The notes under the pieces were generated by a model. That model ran no database searches, was not told where the DNA came from, and saw only the letters and a list, made by a program, of their open reading frames with translations. 64,000 nucleotides of DNA from Moritella sp. JT01 (GTDB lineage: Bacteria; Pseudomonadota; Gammaproteobacteria; Enterobacterales; Moritellaceae), in the NCBI RefSeq assembly GCF_001574435.1, contig NZ_LOCN01000003.1, positions 62,181 to 126,180 of the forward strand, in the 5' to 3' direction. This document shows positions 38,431 to 47,942 of the stretch, piece after piece. How positions within the stretch are numbered: the first letter of the stretch is position 1; every line of letters begins with the position of its first letter. Both the position numbers and the translations under genes were made by a program.

Positions 38431-39228
38431 TTATCCTAAGTTAGTTAGACATTATTATTATGTTAAGGCTTAAATGCATGGACATTTGTATGCCTCGTTA
38501 GGGACTGCACACAATAGTGCTGGTTGTGAAACTGCAGAGTAAAACCGTCATTTAGGTAATGACTTATGTGGGTAGGTGAACTCATCATGCTACGAATGCG
38601 GAAATCTTTATCATTACCTATATTCCAACTAATCTGATTGTTATCAATGCTTAATGTAGGGAAACAAACTATACATCAATGTTCAAAATAGATAGGTTCG
38701 TAACAGGTCAAATCCTTAAACTGTGATTTAGAGCTATTGCTTCATCATTTTTAGTAACAAAAATGAAACATTCATCAAATATTTTTAATGCATGATAAAT
38801 CTGATGTGTGACTTTTATTTTTTAATGCTCAGATTGGAGTATGTTTAGGCTTGTTTTTTATAAATATTTGATTGTTGAGTTGGTTGTTTATCGTACATGA
38901 TGAAAATAGACAGTTAGTTTGGATTTAAATTAAGGAATTATTAAAAGTAATTATAATCAATTGTTTAATTAACACTTATTTTCTATGAATAAAATAAATA
39001 TTTAAAAATCCTTTTATCAACAATAACTTACTTAATACCAATTTATATGTAGTCTAAACGTTTATCAGTTGTGGCTAATTTAGTTAATTATGCTGCCGAT
39101 CACATTTTTTCACATTCAGTACTGTGTTTGTTACAGATTTATTGAACTTTTTATAAATCGCGATACACTCGCGCCATAAAAATAGCGCTGACTCATACAG
39201 AGTTGTGCACCATAAAATGGAAGTAATG
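38431..39228. promoter_or_regulatory. divergent control region between the nuclease and ompK genes
   Basis: About 800 AT-rich bases without a gene. A LacI-family-like operator core taaacgttta lies at 39055-39064. A plausible promoter for ompK is ttgaac (39142-39147), 16 bases, tacact (39164-39169). A half-matching CRP-like site with TCACA is near 39089-39104, which is weak. The nuclease promoter should lie near 38431-38700 but was not resolved. I see no hidden coding sequence. Confidence 0.5.
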
Positions 39229-40035
39229 ATGAAAAATGTTAAAAATATAGCATTAGCTGCAACTACGCTTGCTGCTATCTCTTGCAACGCGTTCGCGGCT
39301 GATTATTCTGATGATATCCACAAGAATGATTACCAATGGTCACAGTTCAACTTAATGTATGCCGTTGGTGAAAAGCCAAGTGGTAAAGACAATCTAAAAC
39401 ATGACTATCTAGAAATGGAATTTGGCGGCCGTTCAGGGGTTGTTGATCTATATGGTTATGTTGACGTATTTAATCTAACGAATAAAAACTCTAGCGGCTC
39501 AGATAAAAATGATGGCGCGAGCAAGATGTTTATGAAATTTGCTCCACGTTTTTCACTTGATGGTATGACAGGTCAAGATCTGTCTTTCGGCCCAGTACAA
39601 GAAGTATATATTGCTACTTTATTTAACTGGGGTGGTGGTGCGATTGGTAGTGATATTAATAATGCTTTCTTTGGTTTAGGTTCTGATGTGATGGTGCCTT
39701 GGTTAGGTAAAGTAGGTATGAATGTTTATGGTTTATACGATATTAACGCGAAAGACTGGAACGGTTATCAATTCTCAATGAACTGGTTCAAACCTTTCGT
39801 TAACTTTGATAACGGTAGCTTCATCTCTTACCAAGGTTACATTGATTACCAATTTGGTATGGACACAGGTGTAAGTAATGGCGGCGCGATGTTTAATGGT
39901 GTTTATTGGCATTCAGATCGTTACTCAGTTGGTTACGGCCTAAAAGCGTACCGCGACGTTTACGGTATTAAAGATAGCAATTCTTTTGAATCGACAGGCG
40001 TTGCACATTACTTAGCTGCATCTTACAAATTCTAA
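39229..40035 (+). CDS. ompK: OmpK/Tsx-type outer membrane channel, copy 1
   Basis: Outer-membrane beta-barrel of the nucleoside-specific channel family. The signal peptide (MKNVKNIALAATTLAAISC..., cleavage after AFA) is followed by ADYSDDIHKNDYQWSQFNLM, then the strongly conserved EFGGRSGVVDLYGYVDVFNL, KFAPRFSLDGMTGQDLSFGP and NGVYWHSDRYSVGYGLK. It ends in Phe, as expected for barrel assembly; 268 residues. It resembles Vibrio OmpK, the KVP40 phage receptor and a Tsx relative. GGAAG precedes the ATG pair at 39226/39229. A second copy follows 330 bases downstream. Confidence 0.93.
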   Translation: MKNVKNIALAATTLAAISCNAFAADYSDDIHKNDYQWSQFNLMYAVGEKPSGKDNLKHDYLEMEFGGRSGVVDLYGYVDVFNLTNKNSSGSDKNDGASKMFMKFAPRFSLDGMTGQDLSFGPVQEVYIATLFNWGGGAIGSDINNAFFGLGSDVMVPWLGKVGMNVYGLYDINAKDWNGYQFSMNWFKPFVNFDNGSFISYQGYIDYQFGMDTGVSNGGAMFNGVYWHSDRYSVGYGLKAYRDVYGIKDSNSFESTGVAHYLAASYKF

Positions 40036-40039
40036 GACT

Positions 40040-40073
40040 CTTATTCTAAAAACCTAATTTTAGAATAAGTTTG
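40040..40073 (+). terminator. hairpin after first ompK
   Basis: A perfect 12-base stem (cttattctaaaa, 40040-40051, with 40058-40069) and a six-base loop, with only a short T tract after it. Confidence 0.65.
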
Positions 40074-40263
40074 TGGAGTCACTGTCAGCGTGCCTCCACA
40101 TGTTACGTCATTCATTTTCTATTATTTACTGACTGCTTAAATCCCCCTGTAATGACCTCTTCTGTATAATTTATTTTCAACTTTATTTTATCGTTTTACA
40201 GTGATCTTATAATTCATTATTGCTGATTTATAAGCTAATAAAGGCCGTTTATAGCGCTTGGTC

Positions 40264-40341
40264 TATAATTATGTGTTTATTGTATCTAGCTCAATAAACT
40301 TAGATTTAGCAGCACTGAATTTATTGAGACTAAACGTTTAG
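40264..40341 (+). promoter_or_regulatory. promoter/operator region of the second ompK
   Basis: A consensus -10 TATAAT at 40264-40269, without an obvious -35, is followed by a 9-base inverted repeat (ctcaataaa, 40290-40298, with 40320-40328). Next comes a 12-base palindrome, ctaaacgtttag (40330-40341), a LacI-family operator core, 28 bases before the start codon. The rest of the 330-base gap shows nothing else. Confidence 0.55.
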
Positions 40342-40369
40342 ACACCATAATTACAGGGTTTGGTTGGCG

Positions 40370-41233
40370 ATGAATATCTACAAATTATTATTCTTTAGTG
40401 CTGCGTTGGCGACTTTTTCGAATACTGCTGTTGCTGCAGATTATAGTGATGGGCTACATAAGAAAGACTATAAATGGATGCAGTTTAATATGATGTATGC
40501 CATTAGCGAAAAGCCGAGTATTGAAGATAATTTAGACCATGATTACCTTGAAATAGAGTTTGGTGGTCGTTCTGGCATTGTTGATTTATATGGTTACGTA
40601 GACGTGTTTAATTTAGCCAATACAGATTCTAGAGATTCGGACAAAACCAATGGTGAAAGTAAGATATTCATGAAATTATCGCCACGTTTCTCACTCGATG
40701 CAATGACGGGCAAAGATTTATCGTTTGGACCTGTGCAAGAGGTTTACGTTGCCACGTTATTTAATTGGGGTGGGGGGGGAATTACAGGCGTTGATAGCGG
40801 TGGTAAGTCGATAATTGGTGATGTTAATAACTCATTTTGGGGCTTAGGTAGTGATGTCTCGGTACCTTGGTTTGGTAAAGTGGGAATGAACCTATATGGT
40901 TTGTATGATCTAAATACGAAAGATTGGAACGGTTATCAGTTTTCAATGAATTGGTTTAAGTCATTTGTAACTTTTGGCAATGGCAGTTTTATTGCTTATC
41001 AGGGGTATGTTGATTATCAGTTTGATGCCGATGCTATCGATGATCTTTACGTGCCAAAGACAACGCATGGCGGGGTGATGTTTAATGGTATTTACTGGCA
41101 CTCTAAGCGCTACTCTTTAGGTTATGGCGTGAAAATATACAAGGATGTATACACCATTGAAGATGGTGGGGGTCTAGATGCTTTAGACTCGTCTGGTTTT
41201 GCCCATTATTTTGCTGCGATTTATAAATTATAG
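40370..41233 (+). CDS. OmpK/Tsx-type outer membrane channel, copy 2
   Basis: Paralogue of the preceding gene, with the same barrel blocks: signal peptide ending AVA, ADYSDGLHKKDYKWMQFNMM, EFGGRSGIVDLYGYVDVFNL, LSPRFSLDAMTGKDLSFGP and NWFKSFVTFGNGSFIAYQG. It is longer (287 residues), with extra loop residues around GGITGVDSGGKSI and DADAIDDLYVPKTTHGG, probably external loops. It ends in Leu rather than Phe. The start at 40370 avoids an upstream in-frame TTG. Both copies carry a similar operator upstream, and the rbs operon follows. Confidence 0.92.
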   Translation: MNIYKLLFFSAALATFSNTAVAADYSDGLHKKDYKWMQFNMMYAISEKPSIEDNLDHDYLEIEFGGRSGIVDLYGYVDVFNLANTDSRDSDKTNGESKIFMKLSPRFSLDAMTGKDLSFGPVQEVYVATLFNWGGGGITGVDSGGKSIIGDVNNSFWGLGSDVSVPWFGKVGMNLYGLYDLNTKDWNGYQFSMNWFKSFVTFGNGSFIAYQGYVDYQFDADAIDDLYVPKTTHGGVMFNGIYWHSKRYSLGYGVKIYKDVYTIEDGGGLDALDSSGFAHYFAAIYKL

Positions 41234-41465
41234 TGTCGATGGTTAAAAACTAAGCGTTTATTTTATTAAAGTAGCGTCCTCGTTTTATCGGCTCTATTTT
41301 ATTTGCTACTCCATTTTCACAGCTCTATTACTTTCGATATAATCGATTTTCTTCGTAAAAATAACCTCTCCATTTCAAATGAAATAAATTCAACTCGTTC
41401 TTCGATCTAACTCGCATTTTTATACTTAAATACTAGAATTATCCTCATTTTTAACTATATTCAAC

Positions 41466-41497
41466 CCATCGAAACGTTTGCGCAAACGTTTCGATGG
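41466..41497. promoter_or_regulatory. 32-base perfect palindrome, presumed RbsR operator
   Basis: Arms ccatcgaaacgtttgc (41466-41481) and its exact reverse complement (41482-41497). It contains two LacI-family cores, aaacgttt, at 41472 and 41484, exactly 12 bases apart. It lies 62 bases before the rbsD start and directly upstream of a possible promoter. Binding by the RbsR encoded at the end of the operon is inferred from motif and position. Confidence 0.85.
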
Positions 41498-41499
41498 CG

Positions 41500-41529
41500 T
41501 TAACATCCATTTAATCGAAGACTTATATT
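41500..41529 (+). promoter_or_regulatory. candidate rbs operon promoter
   Basis: TTAACA at 41500-41505 and TATATT at 41524-41529, with an 18-base spacer, immediately downstream of the palindromic operator. A perfect TATAAT also occurs at 41338-41343 further upstream with a poor -35. Confidence 0.5.
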
Positions 41530-41559
41530 TTGCTATTTTCACTTTGTAAGGCGTGTTCC

Positions 41560-41979
41560 ATGAAGAAAAATGCACTTATCAACGCAGACTTATCTTATTT
41601 AGTTGCGACGCTTGGCCATACTAACGAGATCACCATTTGTGATGCTGGTTTACCTGTTCCAGACTCAACGCAGCGTATCGATCTTGCGTTGATTCCGGGT
41701 GTTCCAACATTCATCGCGACCGTTAAAGCGATACTCGGCGAAATGCAAATTGAAGGCATCGTACTTGCAGAAGAGTTTGCTGCGGTTAGCTCAGAGTTAC
41801 ATGCAGCCTTACTTGATGTGATCGCTAATGAAGAACAACTCACCAACAAAATAATTGCAATCACCTATATTAGCCACGAAGCATTTAAACAACGAACACA
41901 CCAGAGCAAAGCCGTTGTGCGCACGGGTGAATGTACACCTTATGCCAATGTGATCTTTCAATCTGGCGTGGTGTTTTAA
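41560..41979 (+). CDS. rbsD: D-ribose pyranase
   Basis: Interconverts the pyranose and furanose forms of ribose so that the kinase can use it. It has MKKNALINADLSYLVATLGHTNEITICDAGLPVP, with the catalytic His, and the C-terminal VVRTGECTPYANVIFQSGVVF; 139 residues as in E. coli. The start at 41560 is chosen because it follows AAGG and gives the family N-terminus. First gene of rbsDACBKR. Confidence 0.97.
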   Translation: MKKNALINADLSYLVATLGHTNEITICDAGLPVPDSTQRIDLALIPGVPTFIATVKAILGEMQIEGIVLAEEFAAVSSELHAALLDVIANEEQLTNKIIAITYISHEAFKQRTHQSKAVVRTGECTPYANVIFQSGVVF

Positions 41980-42046
41980 CCTCGCTCAGCAGTGATTGTA
42001 CGACACGTAATAATAGCGATTTATGCGGAATAAAGTAGGGACTGAC

Positions 42047-43552
42047 ATGACGCAAGCAATTTTAAAACTCAGTGGTATCGAAAAATCATTTCCTGGTGTG
42101 AAAGCGCTAGATAATGCTTGTTTGAATGTATACCCAGGTAAGGTAATGGCATTACTGGGCGAAAATGGTGCCGGTAAGTCGACGTTGATGAAGGTAATCA
42201 CGGGTATCTATCACATGGACAAAGGTAATATTAACTATCAAGGTAGTGATGTTACTTTTAACGGACCTCGTCATTCTCAAGAAATGGGCATTAGTATTAT
42301 TCATCAAGAGTTAAACTTGATCCCTGAGTTAACGATTGCTGAAAATATCTATTTAGGCCGTGAAAAAACCAATGCGTTTGGCGGTATTAAATGGGCTCAG
42401 ATGTACCGTGATGCCGATGCTTTATTACAACGCTTAAACGTCAAACACAGTTCGCGTCAATTATTGGGTGAACTAAGTTTAGGCGAACAGCAAATGGTCG
42501 AAATTGCCAAAGCGCTGTCATTTCAATCCCAAGTTATCGTGATGGATGAACCGACTGATGCCTTGACGGAAAGCGAAACCAAATCATTATTCAAAGTGAT
42601 TAATGAACTGCGCAATGAAGGCTGCGGCATTGTTTATATCTCTCATCGTTTAAAAGAGATCTTCGAGATCTGTGATGATATTACCGTATTGCGTGATGGT
42701 AAATTTATTGACGAAATAGCGGTGACTGATATTGACGAAGATGGCCTGATTGAGAAAATGGTGGGTCGTCGTTTAGACGAGATCTATCCACGTATCGACG
42801 CAACACATGGCACAACATGCATGGAAGTTGAAAATATTGTGGCACCGGGTGTGCGTGACGTCAGTTTCAAATTAGACCATGGTGAAATATTAGGTATCTC
42901 GGGCTTAATGGGCGCTGGCCGTACTGAATTAATGAAAGCCATTTACGGGGCATTACCACGTGATTCGGGTGATGTGATTTTAGACGGTAAGGTTGTTAGT
43001 CCAGTAACCCCTCGCGACGGCTTGGCTAATGGTATTGCCTACATTTCTGAAGATCGTAAAGGTGATGGACTCGTCCTTGGTTTGTCGGTAAAAGAAAATA
43101 TGTCCTTGTGCGCATTAGACCAACTGTCAAAAGGTCTGCAATTAGATCACGCGAAAGAAGCGACTGCAGTAGAAGACTTCATGCGTCAGTTTAATGTTAA
43201 AACCCCAAGCCGCGATCAGATTATTGGTAACTTATCTGGTGGTAACCAGCAGAAAGTGGCGATAGCCAAAGGTTTAATGACCCGCCCTAAAGTACTTATT
43301 TTAGATGAGCCTACCCGTGGTGTTGATGTTGGCGCTAAAAAAGAGATCTACCAGTTAATCAATCAATTTAAAGCAGAAGGCATGAGTATCATTCTAGTGT
43401 CGTCAGAAATGCCAGAAGTATTGGGCATGAGTGACCGAATTTTAGTGATGCACGAAGGTCGTATCAGCGGTGAGTTTATGGCAGAACATGCTAACCAAGA
43501 AAAACTAATGGCGTGTGCCGTTGGCAAAAAAATGAATGAGGCAGGGCTATGA
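42047..43552 (+). CDS. rbsA: ribose ABC transporter, ATP-binding protein
   Basis: Two fused ATPase domains that power ribose import. The first has Walker [10 protein letters not shown] and [11 protein letters not shown]. The second has the divergent GLMGAGRTE loop typical of sugar transporters, signature [15 protein letters not shown] and [11 protein letters not shown]. It has 501 residues, the E. coli length. The ATG at 42047 follows TAGGGA. Its TGA overlaps the rbsC ATG (ATGA). Confidence 0.97.
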   Translation: MTQAILKLSGIEKSFPGVKALDNACLNVYPGKVMALLGENGAGKSTLMKVITGIYHMDKGNINYQGSDVTFNGPRHSQEMGISIIHQELNLIPELTIAENIYLGREKTNAFGGIKWAQMYRDADALLQRLNVKHSSRQLLGELSLGEQQMVEIAKALSFQSQVIVMDEPTDALTESETKSLFKVINELRNEGCGIVYISHRLKEIFEICDDITVLRDGKFIDEIAVTDIDEDGLIEKMVGRRLDEIYPRIDATHGTTCMEVENIVAPGVRDVSFKLDHGEILGISGLMGAGRTELMKAIYGALPRDSGDVILDGKVVSPVTPRDGLANGIAYISEDRKGDGLVLGLSVKENMSLCALDQLSKGLQLDHAKEATAVEDFMRQFNVKTPSRDQIIGNLSGGNQQKVAIAKGLMTRPKVLILDEPTRGVDVGAKKEIYQLINQFKAEGMSIILVSSEMPEVLGMSDRILVMHEGRISGEFMAEHANQEKLMACAVGKKMNEAGL

Positions 43553-44565
43553 GCCAGAACCAAGCAGTTAATAAAAATTCCAGTAATAATGTGAACGGTG
43601 ATGTTATGACGAAAACTTTAACCAGAAAATTTTTCACTAAAGAATGGTTGTTTGAACAAAAATCATTAATCGCTTTAATTTTGTTGATTGTGGTGGTGTC
43701 TTTCTTAAATCCTCATTTTTTCACTATGGGGAATATTTTAAACATATTACGTCAAACATCGGTGAGCGCGATCATCGCTGTGGGCATGACCTTAGTGATC
43801 TTAACCGGCGGTATTGATTTAGGTGTCGGCTCGGTATTAGCCCTATGTGGTGCCTTTGCCGCGTCCTTAATAGCAATGGAAGTGTCGGTTATGATAGCCG
43901 TTCCAGTGGCATTATTTGCGGGTGCAGCATTAGGTGCGATGAGCGGTATTATTATTGCCATCGGTAAGGTGCAAGCCTTTATTGCGACGCTGGTGACCAT
44001 GACATTATTGCGTGGTGTCACCATGGTATATACCGACGGTCGTCCAATCTCAACCGGTTTTACTGATGTTGCCGATAGTTTTTCATGGATCGGTACGGGT
44101 TATTTATTAGGTGTGCCAGTACCAATCTGGTTAATGGTGATGGTATTTGCTTCGGTATGGTACTTACTTAATCATACGCGTTTTGGTCGTTATGTTTATG
44201 CCCTTGGTGGCAACGAAGCAGCGACACGTTTATCGGGTATTAACGTAGATAAAGTGAAGATTGGTGTTTATGCCATCTGTGGTGTACTGGCTGCACTAGC
44301 CGGTTTGATTGTGACATCACGTCTATCATCTGCGCAACCTACCGCTGGTATGGGTTATGAATTAGATGCGATTGCAGCTGTAGTCGTCGGCGGCACCAGT
44401 CTTGCTGGTGGTAAAGGTCGTATTATGGGCACGCTGATCGGCGCATTAATTATCGGCTTCCTAAATAACGCATTAAATCTATTGGATGTGTCTTCATACT
44501 TCCAAATGATTGCTAAAGCTGTGGTGATCTTACTTGCTGTATTAGTTGAAACGAAAAAGAAATAA
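43549..44565 (+). CDS. rbsC: ribose ABC transporter, permease
   Basis: Inner-membrane permease with multiple helices. It has [20 protein letters not shown] at the first segment, [21 protein letters not shown] and the cytosolic loop [16 protein letters not shown]. From 43549, where the ATG overlaps the rbsA stop and GAGGCAGGG precedes, the protein has 338 residues. An internal ATG at 43606 would give 319 residues, closer to E. coli (321). I favour the coupled start, but the Asn-rich N-terminal 19 residues may not be made. Confidence 0.95.
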   Translation: MSQNQAVNKNSSNNVNGDVMTKTLTRKFFTKEWLFEQKSLIALILLIVVVSFLNPHFFTMGNILNILRQTSVSAIIAVGMTLVILTGGIDLGVGSVLALCGAFAASLIAMEVSVMIAVPVALFAGAALGAMSGIIIAIGKVQAFIATLVTMTLLRGVTMVYTDGRPISTGFTDVADSFSWIGTGYLLGVPVPIWLMVMVFASVWYLLNHTRFGRYVYALGGNEAATRLSGINVDKVKIGVYAICGVLAALAGLIVTSRLSSAQPTAGMGYELDAIAAVVVGGTSLAGGKGRIMGTLIGALIIGFLNNALNLLDVSSYFQMIAKAVVILLAVLVETKKK

Positions 44566-44576
44566 AGACATAAAAA

Positions 44577-44611
44577 ACAGAAGAATAACAACAATAATAA
44601 TAACAATAAAA
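44577..44611. repeat. AAC/AAT trinucleotide-like tract before rbsB
   Basis: A low-complexity stretch of aac/aat triplets (gaataacaacaataataata and onward) in the 133-base rbsC-rbsB gap. Confidence 0.8.
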
Positions 44612-44698
44612 GTACGATAAAAGAGTCGTAATACATAACCTGTGAACCTCAATACCCTATCTGAGGCAGCAGAATTAACGTAAAAGAAGGTATATGTA

Positions 44699-45580
44699 AT
44701 GAAAAAATTAGCAACTTTGATCTCTGCTGCTGTAGTTTCAGCATCTTTCAGTGCAACAGTAATGGCGCAAGATACGATTGCAATGGTGGTATCGACGCTA
44801 AACAACCCTTTCTTTGTAACAATGAAAGAAGGTGCGGAAGCGAAAGCAAAAACATTAGGTTATAAGTTAATTGTGCTGGATTCACAGAACGATCCAAGTA
44901 AAGAATTATCAAACGTTGAAGACCTGACCGTGCGTGGCGTAAAAGCGATCTTAATTAACCCAACGGATTCAGACGCAGTATCGAACGCCATTCGTATGGC
45001 TAACCGCTCTAACATTCCAGTAATCACATTAGATCGTGGTGCGAGTCGCGGAAAAGTAGTGAGCCACATTGCTTCTGATAACGTTGCTGGTGGCGAAATG
45101 GCCGGTCAATATATTAGTGATACGATTGGCGCTAATGCAAAAGTGATTCAACTAGAAGGCATCGCAGGTACATCTGCGGCACGTGAACGTGGTCAAGGCT
45201 TCATGCAAGCGGTTGATAAAAATAAAATGAATTTGCTAGGTAGCCAACCTGCTGATTTTGATCGTACTAAAGGCCTTAACGTAATGGAAAACATGCTTGC
45301 TGCTAACTCAGATGTACAAGCTGTATTCGCGCAAAATGATGAAATGGCATTAGGTGCATTACGTGCCGTTCAAGCATCAGGTAAAGACGTATTAATCGTT
45401 GGCTTCGATGGTACTAAAGACGGTATTGCTGCCGTTAATCGCGGTATCTTAGGCGCGACAATTGCACAACAACCAGCGCTAATTGGTGCTCTTGGTGTTG
45501 AAACGGCTGACAAAGTACTTAAAGGTCAGTCTGTAGAGAAAAGCATCGCTGTACCACTAAAAGTAATCACTAAGTCATAA
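44699..45580 (+). CDS. rbsB: ribose ABC transporter, periplasmic binding protein
   Basis: Binds ribose in the periplasm and may also feed a chemoreceptor. A signal peptide ([23 protein letters not shown]) precedes [23 protein letters not shown] and the LacI-like two-lobe sugar-binding body ([34 protein letters not shown]); 293 residues. AGAAGG precedes the ATG. It is followed by a hairpin and then rbsK. Confidence 0.97.
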   Translation: MKKLATLISAAVVSASFSATVMAQDTIAMVVSTLNNPFFVTMKEGAEAKAKTLGYKLIVLDSQNDPSKELSNVEDLTVRGVKAILINPTDSDAVSNAIRMANRSNIPVITLDRGASRGKVVSHIASDNVAGGEMAGQYISDTIGANAKVIQLEGIAGTSAARERGQGFMQAVDKNKMNLLGSQPADFDRTKGLNVMENMLAANSDVQAVFAQNDEMALGALRAVQASGKDVLIVGFDGTKDGIAAVNRGILGATIAQQPALIGALGVETADKVLKGQSVEKSIAVPLKVITKS

Positions 45581-45586
45581 TGACCA

Positions 45587-45620
45587 AAAGGGAATAACGT
45601 TAACGGTTATTCCCTTTATT
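45587..45620 (+). terminator. intercistronic hairpin between rbsB and rbsK
   Basis: A perfect 12-base stem (aaagggaataac, 45587-45598, with 45606-45617), a seven-base loop and a weak T tract. It could partly terminate, or protect the 3' end of the abundant rbsB message. Confidence 0.75.
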
Positions 45621-45651
45621 CTCATCAGTTACAAAGTATTAAGGCTTCTTT

Positions 45652-46572
45652 ATGAATAAATTAGTTGTGTTAGGTAGCGTTAACGCTGATCATGTTTTAC
45701 AAGTGGCTTCTTTTCCGCGTCCAGGCGAAACCTTACTTGGCCATGGTTATGCCGTGATCCCAGGTGGTAAAGGGGCTAATCAAGCCGTTGCAGCCGCGCG
45801 TTTAGGTGCCGATATTGCCTTTATTGCCTGTGTTGGTGATGATAGTTTTGGCCGTAATATGATTAACGAATTTGATCGTGATGGTATCAATACCCAAGCT
45901 GTGATGATTGAACAAGATACACCGACTGGGATCGCGATGATTCAAGTTGCGGCAACGGGTGAAAACAGCATTTGTATTTCGGCAGAAGCCAATGCCTGCT
46001 TAACCCCTGAGCGACTTACCCCACATCGCGAGTTAATTGCGCAAGCTGATACATTATTGATGCAATTAGAAACGCCGATTGCAACTATTACCCAAGCCGC
46101 TAAAATAGCTAAACAAGCGGGTACGCGTGTCGTATTAAACCCTGCGCCTGCACAGCCATTAAATGATGCGCTATTATCTGTTGTTGATTTGATCACCCCA
46201 AATGAAACCGAAGCGGAATTATTAACGGGCATTAAAGTGAGCGACATGGCATCGGCGCAAGTGGCTGCGGATGTATTACATGATAAAGGTATTGCTGAGG
46301 TGATGATCACTTTAGGTAGCCAAGGTGTGTGGATCAGTCGAGAAGGCAAGGGTAAACAAGTTAAAGGCTTCCGTGTTGATGCTGTTGATACCACGGCTGC
46401 AGGTGATACTTTTAATGGCGGTTTGTTAGCTGGACTACAAGCGGGTTTAGTATTGGATGATGCGATTCGTTTTGCTCATGCTGCCGCTGCAATTTCAGTG
46501 ACGCGTGTCGGTGCACAAACATCGATACCAACTAAGTCGGATGTTGATGTTTTTTTAGCGTTACAAGGTTAA
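45652..46572 (+). CDS. rbsK: ribokinase
   Basis: Phosphorylates ribose to ribose-5-phosphate. PfkB-family signatures: VLGSVNADHVLQVASFPRPGET, GGKGANQAVAAARLGA near the N-terminus, NPAPAQPLND in the middle, and the catalytic DTTAAGDTFNGGLLAGL near the C-terminus; 306 residues. It lies between rbsB and rbsR, as in E. coli. Confidence 0.97.
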   Translation: MNKLVVLGSVNADHVLQVASFPRPGETLLGHGYAVIPGGKGANQAVAAARLGADIAFIACVGDDSFGRNMINEFDRDGINTQAVMIEQDTPTGIAMIQVAATGENSICISAEANACLTPERLTPHRELIAQADTLLMQLETPIATITQAAKIAKQAGTRVVLNPAPAQPLNDALLSVVDLITPNETEAELLTGIKVSDMASAQVAADVLHDKGIAEVMITLGSQGVWISREGKGKQVKGFRVDAVDTTAAGDTFNGGLLAGLQAGLVLDDAIRFAHAAAAISVTRVGAQTSIPTKSDVDVFLALQG

Positions 46573-46622
46573 CGTGAACAATACTTTACTTTCACAATAC
46601 AAGATGATGGATAAATTAGCTA

Positions 46623-47630
46623 ATGGCAACAATTAAAGACGTAGCAAGACATGCAGGCGTATCAACGTCAACAGTGAGTCATGTATTAAATAATACACGC
46701 TATGTCAGTGACGATGTGTCTGCGCGAGTGCGAACGGCTGTTGAAGAGTTACGTTACGCACCGTCGGCATTGGCGCGTAGTCTTAAAGTCCAAAGTACCA
46801 AAACATTTGGTATGCTGGTAACAACCTCGACCAATCCGTTTTTTGGTGAAGTATTGAAAGGTGTTGAACGTCGTTGCTATGAGTATGGTTATAATTTAAT
46901 TCTATGTAATACCGAAGGTGATGTTACACGTATGCATGCGAATCTCGATATCTTATTACAAAAGCGTGTCGATGGTTTAATGTTGATGTGCAGTGAAGTT
47001 GAAAGCCAAGGTTTTAATCTATTTGAACGTCACAAACCAGTACCGACAGTCGTGATGGATTGGGGCCCAACTAATTTTCCTTGCGATAAGATCCAAGATA
47101 ACTCTCATCGCGGTGGTTATATGGCCACACAACATCTTATTGCTAAAGGTCATACCGAGATCGGTTGCATTACGGGTGTATTAGATAAGCTAACCGCACA
47201 GCAGCGTTTTTCGGGATTTACTCAAGCCATGGAAGAAGCGGGCTTGGCCATTAATCCGAAATGGATTACAGCGGGTGACTTTGAATGCGAAGGCGGCGAA
47301 AAAGCGTTTGCCGAAATGGTTGCCAACGGCCCATTACCATCTGCATTATTTGTTTGTAACGATATGATGGCGATGAGTGTGATCAATAGCGCCAGTAAAA
47401 AGGGTATTTCAGTACCGGAAGATTTGTCTATTATCGGTTATGATGATATTAAACTCGCTAAATATATTACCCCCTCATTAACTACTATTCACCAGCCGAA
47501 ACATCGTTTAGGACAAAAAGCGGTCGATATGTTACTCGAACAAATTAATTCAAAGACTGAAAGTAACCAGATTATTGAATTAGAACCTACTTTAGTCGAA
47601 CGTGATAGTGTTAAAGCATTAAATTGTTGA
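46623..47630 (+). CDS. rbsR: ribose operon repressor
   Basis: LacI-family regulator. The N-terminal helix-turn-helix is MATIKDVARHAGVSTSTVSHV with hinge helix SALARSLK. The ligand domain resembles RbsB (TSTNPFFGEVLKGVERRCYEYG, GYDDIKLAKYITPSLTTI); 335 residues. It presumably binds the palindrome before rbsD and perhaps the related cores before the two ompK genes. Last gene of the rbs operon. Confidence 0.95.
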   Translation: MATIKDVARHAGVSTSTVSHVLNNTRYVSDDVSARVRTAVEELRYAPSALARSLKVQSTKTFGMLVTTSTNPFFGEVLKGVERRCYEYGYNLILCNTEGDVTRMHANLDILLQKRVDGLMLMCSEVESQGFNLFERHKPVPTVVMDWGPTNFPCDKIQDNSHRGGYMATQHLIAKGHTEIGCITGVLDKLTAQQRFSGFTQAMEEAGLAINPKWITAGDFECEGGEKAFAEMVANGPLPSALFVCNDMMAMSVINSASKKGISVPEDLSIIGYDDIKLAKYITPSLTTIHQPKHRLGQKAVDMLLEQINSKTESNQIIELEPTLVERDSVKALNC

Positions 47631-47689
47631 TACAGCGCAAGACCATTTAATCCTGCCCCTACAATCGCTACTTTCAGATTTTTTTGTCC
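47627..47689 (-). pseudogene. fragment of a flavoprotein gene (FAD-binding N-terminus), frameshifted
   Basis: Read on the minus strand, about 20 codons give LKVAIVGAGLNGLALYQ, a clear dinucleotide-binding GxGxxG motif as at the start of FAD-dependent monooxygenases or oxidoreductases. An ATG plus MDKK-like codons lies just upstream, out of frame by one base across a seven-A run. The homology-like reading stops at the rbsR end, where the rest of the gene is missing. I infer a truncated, inactivated remnant left by a deletion or recombination next to rbsR. Confidence 0.6.
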
Positions 47690-47942
47690 ATTAACTTCTC
47701 AGTTGTTCTCAAGTGCACTTTGTTGCATTGGATATGACTGACTGTCCGAGTCTGGAAATGTAACATAATATCGCGTCTGTTCACATAAATGGCAATGTTA
47801 ACCTGCTGTTTAACATCACTATTAGAATGATCATCACTATGGCGTAAATGTTTAAGTTGTTGATTGTAGGTACTTTTTTCTAATTGAATTTGTTTAAAAT
47901 TGTAACGTAAGGATTATATGTATTTTAAAAGAGGGATTAAAG

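Noticed and set aside
45942-46394. 150-codon antisense frame in rbsK
   Set aside because: It overlaps a well-conserved ribokinase and shows no protein-like features.
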